NCBI RefSeq assembly: GCF_003855255.1
Contig: NZ_CP034072.1
Span: 2,930,801-2,994,800 of the forward strand
Origin: Mycolicibacterium nivoides
Lineage (GTDB): Bacteria; Actinomycetota; Actinomycetes; Mycobacteriales; Mycobacteriaceae
Direction of reading: 5' to 3'
DNA length: 64,000 bases
Under the pieces are notes generated by a model, which worked only from the letters and a program-made list of their open reading frames with translations, ran no database searches and was not told the origin of the DNA. This document shows, in pieces, positions 35,829 through 43,340 of this stretch. A program made the position numbers and the translations under genes. Each line of letters begins with the position of its first letter. Position 1 is the stretch's first letter.

Positions 35829-36884
35829 ATGACATCCGACCTCGGGCCTACCATGCGGGCGGAGCGCTTCTACGCCGACACCAAACGAGTTGTGGTGGAG
35901 GATGTTCCGATTCCCGAGCCAGGCCCGGGCGAGGTTCTGGTGAAGGTGGCGTTCTGCGGGATCTGTCATTCCGATCTGAGCCTGATCAACGGGACCTTCC
36001 CGGCGCAGGCCCCGGTGGTCACGCAGGGCCATGAGGCGTCAGGCACCATTGCCAGGCTCGGCCCGGACGTCACGGGCTGGGCCGAAGGCGACCGTGTCAT
36101 CGTCGCCGCCGGCCGGCCCTGCATGGAATGCCCCAATTGCGGTCGCGGCGATATCGCCAACTGCATGCGAATCCGGTTGATGGCCTTCGCCTATGACGGG
36201 GCGTGGGCCGAATACACGCTGGCTCAGGCGGTCGGGCTCACGCGCGTGCCGGACAACGTGCCGTTGGAGCAGGCCGCGATCCTCGCCGATGCGGTGTCGA
36301 CCCCGTACGGAGCGGTGGTGCGCACCGGCAAGGTCGGTATCGGCGAGTCGGTCGGCGTGTGGGGCCTGGGTGGGGTCGGCACCCACATCGCACAGCTGGC
36401 CCGGCTGGTGGGGGCGGTGCCGGTGGTGGCCGTCGACATCAAACCCGAGGTGCTGGAGCGGGCCCTGGAACTCGGCGCCGACTATGCGTTCGACGCAGGC
36501 GACGAGCGGCTCGGCGAGAAGATCGCCGAGGTCACCGGGGGCCGCGGGTTGGACGTGGCGTTCGACGCGGTGGGCCTCAAGTCGACGTTCGAGCAGGCGC
36601 TGGGTCAGCTGACGGTCGGCGGGCGGTTGGTCGCGGTCGGGATGAGTGCCCAGGAACCCACGATCGGACCGACGTCGATGTTCGGCCTGACCCAGAAGCA
36701 GGTGCTGGGTCACCTGGGATACCAGAACGTCGACATCTCCACCTTGGCGACGCTGGTGTCTCTGGGCAGGCTGGACCTGTCCCGTTCGATCAGCGAGATC
36801 GTGTCCCTGGAGGACATCGCACTGGGCATCGACAAGCTGGAGCGCCAGGAGGGCAATCCGATCCGAATCCTGGTGCGACCCTGA
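35829..36884 (+). CDS. Zinc-dependent alcohol dehydrogenase (MDR family)
   Basis: A 351-residue medium-chain dehydrogenase. The catalytic zinc ligands are in CGICHSD and GHEASG. The structural zinc loop is CMECPNCGRGDIANC with four cysteines. The NAD(P) Rossmann motif is GLGGVGTHIAQ. The ATG at 35829 is preceded by GAGAAGGAG. The substrate is unknown. It is next to the Rv1061 and Rv1059 orthologues, and convergent with the latter (3 bp). Confidence 0.9.
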   Translation: MTSDLGPTMRAERFYADTKRVVVEDVPIPEPGPGEVLVKVAFCGICHSDLSLINGTFPAQAPVVTQGHEASGTIARLGPDVTGWAEGDRVIVAAGRPCMECPNCGRGDIANCMRIRLMAFAYDGAWAEYTLAQAVGLTRVPDNVPLEQAAILADAVSTPYGAVVRTGKVGIGESVGVWGLGGVGTHIAQLARLVGAVPVVAVDIKPEVLERALELGADYAFDAGDERLGEKIAEVTGGRGLDVAFDAVGLKSTFEQALGQLTVGGRLVAVGMSAQEPTIGPTSMFGLTQKQVLGHLGYQNVDISTLATLVSLGRLDLSRSISEIVSLEDIALGIDKLERQEGNPIRILVRP

Positions 36885-36887
36885 GCG

Positions 36888-37937
36888 TTACCGCAGTTTT
36901 GGAGCGGCCTTACCGCTGATCAGCGGCAGGTCGGGGTAGGTCACCACACCGGGTGCCGCGGCGCAGACCGCGGGGACCGAGTTGACGCAGTGCGCCGCGG
37001 TGGCGACGACGCCAGACTCCGGGCCCTCCTCACCGGCCTCGGACTGGAAGCCCTTGATGATGACGGTGAAGTCCGGGTTACCGCGGACCTCCATCTCGTA
37101 ACGCTGCCCGGCGGGGCCGAAAGTCCATGCGGGGTCGAGGTTTTCCTCGCCCATCAGCCAGTTCACCGTGACCCGCACGACGGGTTCGCCGTCGACGAGG
37201 GCCTCCCAGTGGAACTTGCGGCCGGCGACCTGGCCGGGTTCGATCACGCCGATCGGCGAGTCGATGGGCGCGGTGGCCACGGCGATCTCCTGGGTGGCGC
37301 GGATCCGCGGGTCGATCTTGAATCCGACGTGATCGACGACCATCTTGACGGCCTGGATGAAACCGCCGTCGAGCATCTTCTGCATCGGTCCGCTCAGCGC
37401 GGTGTCGGGGGTGCCGCCGAAGCCCATGACATGGCGCACAACGTCGGGTGCGTCATAGGTGCGCAGGTCGGAAAATTCCTCGGCGCGAACAAAGTTCACC
37501 CCGGTGGCCATCGCGGAGAGCACCAGCGGGAACTTCTCGCTGATCCCGCCGGGCGCGATGCCGGTGCCGTGCAGCGTGGCGTTGCCTTCCAGCGCGGCGG
37601 CCCGCATCGGCGCGGCCTGCTTCTCGCTCGGGTACAACCAGCCGACGGGGGTGATCACGTTCTTGCCCGAGCGCAGCAACGCCGCGACCTCGTCGGGGTT
37701 GGGGATGAGCGGCGAGTAGATCACCGCGTCGGCGTCCAGCGCCAGGATCTCTTCAGCACTGTTGGTGGCGGTGACACCGAGCGGTTCGGCACCGATGATC
37801 TCGCCGACGTCTTTGCCGTTCTTGGCGTCCGAGTGCACCCAGCAGCCGACCAGCTCCAGGTCAGGATGTTCGAGCACACCGTTGATCGCGGCCACGCCGA
37901 CCCCACCGGTTGCCCATTGCACGACGCGTAACGCCAC
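36888..37937 (-). CDS. Dihydrodipicolinate reductase-like NAD(P)H oxidoreductase (Rv1059-like)
   Basis: A 349-residue protein, starting at GTG 37937 behind GAGGAGGG. The N-terminal Rossmann part has QWATGGVGVAAINGVLEHP, followed by a Cys/Trp strand. The family is called dihydrodipicolinate-reductase N-terminal-like and includes amine dehydrogenase-type enzymes in other bacteria. The palindrome TAGAACACGTTCTA 20 bp upstream of the start matches the KstR operator, suggesting a role in sterol catabolism. The substrate is unknown. Confidence 0.87.
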   Translation of the reverse strand: MALRVVQWATGGVGVAAINGVLEHPDLELVGCWVHSDAKNGKDVGEIIGAEPLGVTATNSAEEILALDADAVIYSPLIPNPDEVAALLRSGKNVITPVGWLYPSEKQAAPMRAAALEGNATLHGTGIAPGGISEKFPLVLSAMATGVNFVRAEEFSDLRTYDAPDVVRHVMGFGGTPDTALSGPMQKMLDGGFIQAVKMVVDHVGFKIDPRIRATQEIAVATAPIDSPIGVIEPGQVAGRKFHWEALVDGEPVVRVTVNWLMGEENLDPAWTFGPAGQRYEMEVRGNPDFTVIIKGFQSEAGEEGPESGVVATAAHCVNSVPAVCAAAPGVVTYPDLPLISGKAAPKLR

Positions 37938-37956
37938 AGACCCTCCTCGGCAGAAC

Positions 37957-37970
37957 TAGAACACGTTCTA
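37957..37970. promoter_or_regulatory. KstR-type operator (TAGAACACGTTCTA)
   Basis: A 14-bp palindrome fitting TnnAACnnGTTnnA, the published KstR motif for cholesterol catabolic genes. It is 20 bp upstream of GTG 37937 and therefore well placed to repress the Rv1059-type gene. No other copy was noticed in the window. Confidence 0.6.
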
Positions 37971-38014
37971 CTTCAGGTCTACACCACCGTCGTCGTCAGC
38001 GGAAGTACGATCGA

Positions 38015-38929
38015 TCAGTTGGCCTGACCTGTTTCACAAGCCGGGTCGCAGACCAAAGTGGTACGGGTCGCATCGAGCACGGGCGCGATCAGCGTGAACT
38101 CGCTGTAGTCGTCCTCACCCTCGGGGGACCCACGAAGAATCCCGACGGCGGCGACCTCGTCATTCCCGAGCTTCACATACGCCGGCGAACCCGAATCGCC
38201 CTCGGCGGAGTAGACGTCCGCCTGCACTCGCGTGCCGGTCACCACTTCGACCTTTCCGCACGTCTCACCGGAGACAAAGCCGAACTTGCAGAGGGTCACG
38301 TTGTTGTTCAACAGATAGTGATGATCGAGAACCTTGGTCACCCTGTACACGCCCGCGATCCGCGCGTTCGGCGAGACATCTTCTGCCAGATCAGGATCGA
38401 CGGCGATCACCGCGAAGTCCGCCCAATCATCCTTACCGGTCTGCACGACCTTGCTCGGTTCGGCCCCGGTCTGACTGGTTGTGAACTCTCCCAATTCGAC
38501 GTGGGTGTCCGGATCAGTTGCTCGGGTGAAGTACGGGCGATCACCGAATCCCTCTTTGCGACAGTGGCCGGCGGTGAACGCGATCGCGGTATCGGTCGCA
38601 TCGCGGCCGAGAAACGCCAACGTGCACTCGTGGGAGTCGACTTCATCGGTGGTGGCATCGACGCTGTCGGTGGCAATTGCGGTGCCCGGCACGAAGTCGT
38701 CGAAGGACAGCCAGTCGTTGTTCGTCCCGGTAGCGACTGGAGTCATGTTGGGCTGATCTGCCGGCACCGTCGGATTGGGCCACAAGATCAGGACCACGAA
38801 CGCCACCACGATGACGACGACGAGCCCCACAACGGTCAACAGGATGCGGCGAAACGCCCGGCGGGGCGGATTGACCGGTGCCGCCGGTGGATAAGCCGTG
38901 GACCCATCCGGATCGAAAACGTCGCTCAT
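38015..38929 (-). CDS. Membrane-anchored trypsin-like serine protease
   Basis: A 304-residue protein. A proline-rich cytoplasmic start (1-26) leads to one membrane helix (27-50), then the extracytoplasmic S1-type protease domain. The catalytic triad is visible: His122 in FTAGHC, Asp171 in WADFAVIAVD and Ser246 in EGDSGSP. Cysteines at 102, 123, 214 and 224 can form disulfides. There is no PDZ domain, unlike HtrA. The start at 38929 gives MSDVF; upstream codons to 39085 look unnatural. Two small secreted proteins are encoded nearby on the other strand. Confidence 0.88.
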   Translation of the reverse strand: MSDVFDPDGSTAYPPAAPVNPPRRAFRRILLTVVGLVVVIVVAFVVLILWPNPTVPADQPNMTPVATGTNNDWLSFDDFVPGTAIATDSVDATTDEVDSHECTLAFLGRDATDTAIAFTAGHCRKEGFGDRPYFTRATDPDTHVELGEFTTSQTGAEPSKVVQTGKDDWADFAVIAVDPDLAEDVSPNARIAGVYRVTKVLDHHYLLNNNVTLCKFGFVSGETCGKVEVVTGTRVQADVYSAEGDSGSPAYVKLGNDEVAAVGILRGSPEGEDDYSEFTLIAPVLDATRTTLVCDPACETGQAN

Positions 38930-39301
38930 GCCAGGCCGACCAAGCAGAGATCGGCTCCGGCGATGTCTCTCGTTGTCATATCGACTCCCGTTGGATGGAT
39001 CAACGGTCGTCACCGTATCCCACGAACCGGTTCGGGACTGAGTTGCTGAGGAGCAATTTCGGCGTTGCCTCGGCGAACTCTTCATCCGCCGAGCACGTCC
39101 CCGAAATGCCTAGACTGCGGCGATTGCCGATGCCTTCGGTATCGAAATGTACTGATATCCAACGTGTAAGAGATGGACCGTCCCCGCACCGGCCGTTTAT
39201 TGAAACCCTGTGAATTTTCTGGAAGCATCTTGTACGTTCGCCAGGTACTGTCCACTCGGTTTGCTCGGGACGGTCCCGACCTCGAGTGGGAGGAAATCTC
39301 T
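38930..39301. other. 372-bp divergent intergenic region
   Basis: Between the protease start and the small secreted protein start. No gene or clear hairpin was seen. It contains GGGAGGAAA before the GTG at 39302, and TACTGT near 39245 is the only fair -10-like hexamer. Composition is mildly AT-richer than the flanks near 39140-39240. Confidence 0.5.
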
Positions 39302-39571
39302 GTGCTGAAGAGGATTGCTGTCGCCGGCGCATTGGCAATGGGCGCCGCGTTGGCCAACACGACAGGCGTCGCCCACGCCGACGACATACTGGTGGTGGGT
39401 TACGACGGCGTGGAGGAGTTCTACTACACCGAAGCGGAGTGCCGAGAAGACGGGCCGACCGTTCATCTGCAGATCAACGACCACTCATACCCGTACTGGT
39501 ACTGCCGGATCGGTGATGACCGCGGTGACACCGAGCACTGGTACCTCTGGAATTCCGACAATCCCAACTAG
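39302..39571 (+). CDS. Small secreted acidic protein with two cysteines
   Basis: An 89-residue protein from GTG 39302 behind GGGAGGAAA. The signal peptide (1-26) ends AHA-DD. The mature part of about 63 residues is acidic and aromatic (GVEEFYYTEAECRED, SYPYWYCRIGDDRGDTEHWYLW) with two Cys that can pair. No family was recognised. It is 94 bp before a second secreted-protein gene and opposite the membrane-anchored protease, so it could be a substrate or partner of that enzyme; this is speculation. Confidence 0.72.
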   Translation: MLKRIAVAGALAMGAALANTTGVAHADDILVVGYDGVEEFYYTEAECREDGPTVHLQINDHSYPYWYCRIGDDRGDTEHWYLWNSDNPN

Positions 39572-39664
39572 TTCGGTGCGGGCGCGGCCGAGGGGTCCGC
39601 GGCCGGAACACCGACGAGGCGGCGCCGCAGCGCGGGACTCTGGCGGCGAAAGCGAGGAGCACGC

Positions 39665-40114
39665 ATGGATTTTGGTGGTCGGGTTCTGATCGGCACTGCC
39701 GCAGCGGGTGCGATCCTCGGCGGATCGCTTGCGCTACCGGGTATCGCCGCAGCTGACGAGATCCTGCCGACGGGGGCGGGCGGGGTCACCTACATCCGTA
39801 CCGAGTCGGGACGGACATTGTGCGGCATCCAAGGAGACGCGGTGAACTGCACGGTGCAGTTCGTGAACCCGCCGCTGACGGCATCGGGTGACGTCGCCAA
39901 TTCGGTGACGCTCGACCAGAACGGGAAATTCACGTATCTGGCTGCCGACCTCGGCGTGACGGACCCGCTCCACACCATCCGTTACGACCAGACCTACATC
40001 GCCAACGGTTGGGCGGTTGAGGCGTTCAGCGACGGCACGCGGTTCACCAACAACCGCAGCAACGAGGGATTCTGGGTCAGCGTCACCGATGTCAACGCCC
40101 TCGGCCAGATGTGA
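39665..40114 (+). CDS. Secreted hypothetical protein, 149 residues
   Basis: Signal peptide residues 1-30 (cleavage after AAA, then DEILP). GAGGAG lies six bases before the ATG. The mature part contains one Cys pair (TLCGIQGDAVNCTV), a beta-rich stretch (NSVTLDQNGKFTYLAADLG) and an ending in NNRSNEGFWVSV. This resembles small secreted mycobacterial proteins seen in several species without known function. It is followed by a leaderless uORF and AraC gene. Confidence 0.72.
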   Translation: MDFGGRVLIGTAAAGAILGGSLALPGIAAADEILPTGAGGVTYIRTESGRTLCGIQGDAVNCTVQFVNPPLTASGDVANSVTLDQNGKFTYLAADLGVTDPLHTIRYDQTYIANGWAVEAFSDGTRFTNNRSNEGFWVSVTDVNALGQM

Positions 40115-40157
40115 TTCTTCGCGAAATCCGCTGAAGGGCAACGGCTATCCTCCCAGT

Positions 40158-40196
40158 ATGAGACGAAGTCCGCCATCACCGCCGGAGTGTTGGTAA
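40158..40196 (+). CDS. Leaderless upstream ORF, 12 codons, coupled to AraC gene
   Basis: TATCCT (40145-40150) stands seven bases before the ATG at 40158, so the transcript would begin on it. It encodes MRRSPPSPPECW and stops in the TAATG that begins the AraC regulator, so its translation could feed the next ATG. A GGAG ribosome site lies inside it. Proline-rich sequence before the stop could slow the ribosome. Inference from sequence only. Confidence 0.4.
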   Translation: MRRSPPSPPECW

Positions 40197-41035
40197 TGGG
40201 AGACGCGCGCTGGAATGTGACCGGCGGACCGCCCAAGGAGAACCGCCGCCGAGGATTCCGCACCTGGTTTGTCGCAGCCTTGGGTGCCGCCCCCTTCCTC
40301 GAACACCCAGACTGGGACGTCCACGCCCCGCACCGAATCACACTGTGTGCGAGCATCGGATCGTTGCGGCCCTCGCAGGGAGATGCCCCCACGCTGGTGC
40401 CGCTGAATCGGGCCGATCTGTGGGTATTGCCTACGACGGAGCGTCCAGCCGCCGGCACATACGGACCGGTCATCGAGCATTGCGAAATCGCCCTACCAAC
40501 AACATTGTTCGCTGGGCCAGACCTACCGATCGTACGGCCTCGTCATCCGTTCACGCTCCAGCTCATCGAGCGAATGCGACAACTCGCACCACGAACCGAC
40601 GGGACCGCGCAGCTGCTCGCCGCGGCGCTCAACGAATCGATGCGGTTGCATCTCATCGATTCGTTCACAGAGCGAGGCACTCCCAGCGTTCGTAGCGATC
40701 GCCTACTCGGCGAGGACGAGCAAGCACGGTTGGTCGACTACATCGACGGGGGCAGCGTCGAGTTGGGGAGTACCGTTGCGGCCCTGGCTGATCAGGTCGA
40801 CATGACGGTCGACACGTTCAAAAAGGCATTCGCCGCGACGTTTCACACCACTCCACGCCAGTTCGTGCTCGACCGGCGGATTGCGATGGCGAGGGCACTG
40901 CTCGCCGACCCCAGCTACTCGATCGCCGACATCAGTGCCCGCCTGGGGTTCTCGAGCACCAGTCATTTCACGACGGTGTTCAAGAAGCGCGTCGGCGTGA
41001 CCCCCGCCGAGTACCGGCCACGCTGGCCGAAGTAG
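40196..41035 (+). CDS. AraC-family transcriptional regulator (copy 1)
   Basis: A 279-residue regulator. The C-terminal AraC HTH pair spans about 185-275 (DFKKAF-type helix, then ISARLGFSSTSHFTTVFKKRVGVTPAEYR). The N-terminal domain is a beta-rich sensor with no recognised ligand. The start at 40196 is used because GGAG lies seven bases before it. It is paralogous to the next gene (41201-41998): the blocks ERMxxLAxRxD, FHTTPxQxxLxxRIAxA and GHFxTxFKxRVGxTPxxYR agree. It may respond to a signal for the nearby membrane protein. Confidence 0.85.
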   Translation: MGDARWNVTGGPPKENRRRGFRTWFVAALGAAPFLEHPDWDVHAPHRITLCASIGSLRPSQGDAPTLVPLNRADLWVLPTTERPAAGTYGPVIEHCEIALPTTLFAGPDLPIVRPRHPFTLQLIERMRQLAPRTDGTAQLLAAALNESMRLHLIDSFTERGTPSVRSDRLLGEDEQARLVDYIDGGSVELGSTVAALADQVDMTVDTFKKAFAATFHTTPRQFVLDRRIAMARALLADPSYSIADISARLGFSSTSHFTTVFKKRVGVTPAEYRPRWPK

Positions 41036-41200
41036 CACCCGTGTCGACGAAGTAGTCGTCGATACCGGCGTTGCGGCCGTTGGAGCCGGCACGACTCGTA
41101 CTCGAATAGTTAGGATCCGTACGTCGCGTAGTCCGATGACTGAAGTAACCGGTGTGACGGGTGGACGGGAATCGGCGAGACGGATAGGGGGCAGTGCGAC

Positions 41201-41998
41201 GTGAGCATTGATGTCGAATTTGTGGACCTGCCGCTGCGGGGTGGTTCGGCCGATGCTGGGTTCTTGGCGCCCCACCACACCATCATCGTGTATCGCGGCG
41301 GCGGAGTACTGGCCAAGGAATATGAACTGGAAAAGGGTCAGTCTCTCCTGGTTGAGAAACCGAAGTTGGGCAACGCGTGGGTTCTTCCTGCCGAACATCG
41401 CGCTGCCGTCCTGTGCCGTGGTGCCACCATCGCGCAGTATTGCCAGCTGACGGTGCCCACCGCAGCGCTGGGCTCACAGCCACTGCGCCCGTCCGTGCGC
41501 CGTGACCCTCTCTTGCATCAATTGATCGAGCGCATGAACAGCGTTGCCGGCCGCAATGACGTGCTTGCCAGGATGATGCAGGAGACATTGACCGAAACAG
41601 TGCGCCTGCACCTGACCGATCAATACGGTCCGCCGATCCTCGAGCGACGGTCGGTGGCGGCGCCCCGTTCACTCGACCAGGCGACCCAGACGTTACTGGA
41701 GGAGTACCTCAACGACAGTCTCGATTCCCGGATCAGCCTGGCCGCCATGGCCGAGTTGGCCGGAATGCCGGCCGCGGTATTCACCAGGGCCTTTGCCGCG
41801 GCGTTCCACACCACACCTCACCAATATCTGTTGAACCTACGTATCGCTCGGGCTCAGTCACTGCTGGCCAGTGCGGCGTTGACAATGTCCGAGATCGCAT
41901 TCGCGGTCGGTTTCTCGACCCCCGGCCATTTCTCGACGACATTCAAGGATCGTGTGGGCATCACACCATCGCAGTACCGTCAGCAATCCGCGAGTTGA
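41201..41998 (+). CDS. AraC-family transcriptional regulator (copy 2)
   Basis: A 265-residue paralogue of copy 1, starting at GTG 41201. It has a beta-rich N-terminus, then a dimer-type helix and the AraC double HTH (about 170-262, GMPAAVFTRAFAAAFHTTPHQ and SEIAFAVGFSTPGHFSTTFKDRVGITPSQYR). It is four bases before the DUF4436 gene start, so it is translated with that gene and may control it. The intergenic 165 bp before it has no clear structure. Confidence 0.85.
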   Translation: MSIDVEFVDLPLRGGSADAGFLAPHHTIIVYRGGGVLAKEYELEKGQSLLVEKPKLGNAWVLPAEHRAAVLCRGATIAQYCQLTVPTAALGSQPLRPSVRRDPLLHQLIERMNSVAGRNDVLARMMQETLTETVRLHLTDQYGPPILERRSVAAPRSLDQATQTLLEEYLNDSLDSRISLAAMAELAGMPAAVFTRAFAAAFHTTPHQYLLNLRIARAQSLLASAALTMSEIAFAVGFSTPGHFSTTFKDRVGITPSQYRQQSAS

Positions 41999-42002
41999 CC
42001 GC

Positions 42003-42884
42003 GTGCCAACGGCGATAACACCGATCAAGGGGCGGGCGGTCAGGCCGGGCGTGCGCGCTGCGCTCATCGGCGGCGTCATTCTGGTCATGATGTTGGCGGC
42101 CAGCCTGGGTATGTACTACCCGACCCGCACAAGTGAGAACACTGCCCGGGTATCGGGGGATGACACCAATCCAGACCGGGTTGATGTGACGGCCTGGGTA
42201 ACCCACGTCGACACCACCAACGGCACCGTCTCGGTGAGCATCTCCAGTCTGGAACCACGCGGTTCGCTGGCCGATGAGAGTGGCCTGTTTCGTGACGATG
42301 CCCACCTGAACGCCTCAACATCGCTGACCGCCGTGTCGGTCCCGGTCAAGCACGCCGAGGTGGCACCCAACGTCGATGAGCGTTTTGGGTTGACCGGTGT
42401 TGTCACCGACTATCCGTTCGACCAGTACACGGCGACTCTGGACATCCGCATCCTGGATGCAGTCGGCAGCGAGGTGCCCACCGCGATCACGCTTCTCAGC
42501 ACCGACCCTTTCTTCACGATGAGTTCGTCTGCTGATGACGCGGGGCTGATCAATCTGACATTCACCCGAAGCGCTCCCACATTGGTATATGCCCTGTTCG
42601 TCATGGTGCTGATGCTCGGGCTCGCGATCGCCGCCGCAACGGCTGCGTATTACATCTTGCGCGGACGAAGGGGCCTGCTGTTTCCTGCATGTTCCATGAT
42701 GGCGGCCATGTTGTTCGCGCTGGTGCCGTTGCGCAATGCAGTGCCGGGCAATCCGCCGATCGGGTCGGTGATCGACTTCGGCTCATTCTTCATCGCCGAG
42801 ATCGCCATCTCGGTGTCCCTGATTGCCAGCGTGGTAATCGGCCACCATTTCGAGCGGGCGAACGAACGGTCCAAGACCACATAG
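42003..42884 (+). CDS. DUF4436 membrane protein
   Basis: A 293-residue protein from GTG 42003. One N-terminal helix (about 20-40), a large extracytoplasmic domain (45-195) and three C-terminal helices (about 205-230, 240-255, 265-285) match the DUF4436 pattern seen in actinobacteria. Function is unknown. It is the last gene of the AraC pair unit. A hairpin lies about 200 bp downstream. Confidence 0.82.
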   Translation: MPTAITPIKGRAVRPGVRAALIGGVILVMMLAASLGMYYPTRTSENTARVSGDDTNPDRVDVTAWVTHVDTTNGTVSVSISSLEPRGSLADESGLFRDDAHLNASTSLTAVSVPVKHAEVAPNVDERFGLTGVVTDYPFDQYTATLDIRILDAVGSEVPTAITLLSTDPFFTMSSSADDAGLINLTFTRSAPTLVYALFVMVLMLGLAIAAATAAYYILRGRRGLLFPACSMMAAMLFALVPLRNAVPGNPPIGSVIDFGSFFIAEIAISVSLIASVVIGHHFERANERSKTT

Positions 42885-43083
42885 GCCGTGGGCAATCAGG
42901 CCGCCGAACAGCTCTCCATTCCGGCGCACCCGTCAACAAACATGATCGGGTTCGCACTCCGAAGGCGGGCAGTCACGTTCGGCCACCCGTTTGCTGCAAG
43001 CCCAGGGAAATTTGGAAGCGTTCAGGTCAATGCCCTGGCTACACTCCTGGCGCACGCTGCGCAATAGGCGGCGCTAACGTGTG

Positions 43084-43134
43084 GCCCGATCGCCCGATGA
43101 CCTCCCTCTTCTGGGGGCGGGCGATCGGGCTTTC
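43084..43134 (+). terminator. Strong rho-independent-like terminator
   Basis: GCCCGATCGCCCG (43084-43096) pairs with CGGGCGATCGGGC (43118-43130) around a 21-base C-rich loop (ATGACCTCCCTCTTCTGGGG region), followed by TTTC. A TACACT -10-like element 40 bp upstream could define a short RNA of about 80 nt ending here. Otherwise it ends the DUF4436 unit. Confidence 0.6.
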
Positions 43135-43305
43135 AAACATCCTGAATTCGACACGACGCGCGGTCGGCAAGACCCCTACACGCGGTCAATCATTGCCTCG
43201 ACCGCGACGGCGGCAATCCGGCGAACTGGTGGCGGCTCGGAGTGTTCTCCCTACTGGCCGCGGCGGCGCTGACGGTGCGCTTGCGTCAACTCCAGTTGAA
43301 GACGG

Positions 43306-43333
43306 TTGCCCCGATTTCGCGATGAAGTATGTT
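43306..43333 (+). promoter_or_regulatory. Predicted promoter for a leaderless lipid-transfer thiolase mRNA
   Basis: TTGCCC (43306-43311) and TATGTT (43328-43333) are separated by 16 bp. The ATG at 43341 is seven bases downstream, so the transcript should start at the first base of the start codon. Confidence 0.55.
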
Positions 43334-43340
43334 CCGTTGC

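Larger units (their letters stand above)
42885..43340. other. 456-bp intergenic region with terminator and promoter
   Basis: Holds a 13-bp perfect hairpin (43084-43130), a possible upstream -10 (TACACT, 43040-43045), and the ltp1-like promoter (43306-43333). A plus-frame between 43141 and 43322 reads through RDGGNPANWWRLGV and a hydrophobic stretch with no start codon, perhaps a remnant of a membrane-protein gene. Otherwise nothing is recognised. Confidence 0.5.

Noticed and set aside
43141..43322. Possible gene remnant reading RDGGNPANWWRLGV in front of the thiolase promoter
   Set aside because: It has no start codon and only about 60 codons; it may be chance. Kept only as a note in the intergenic region.
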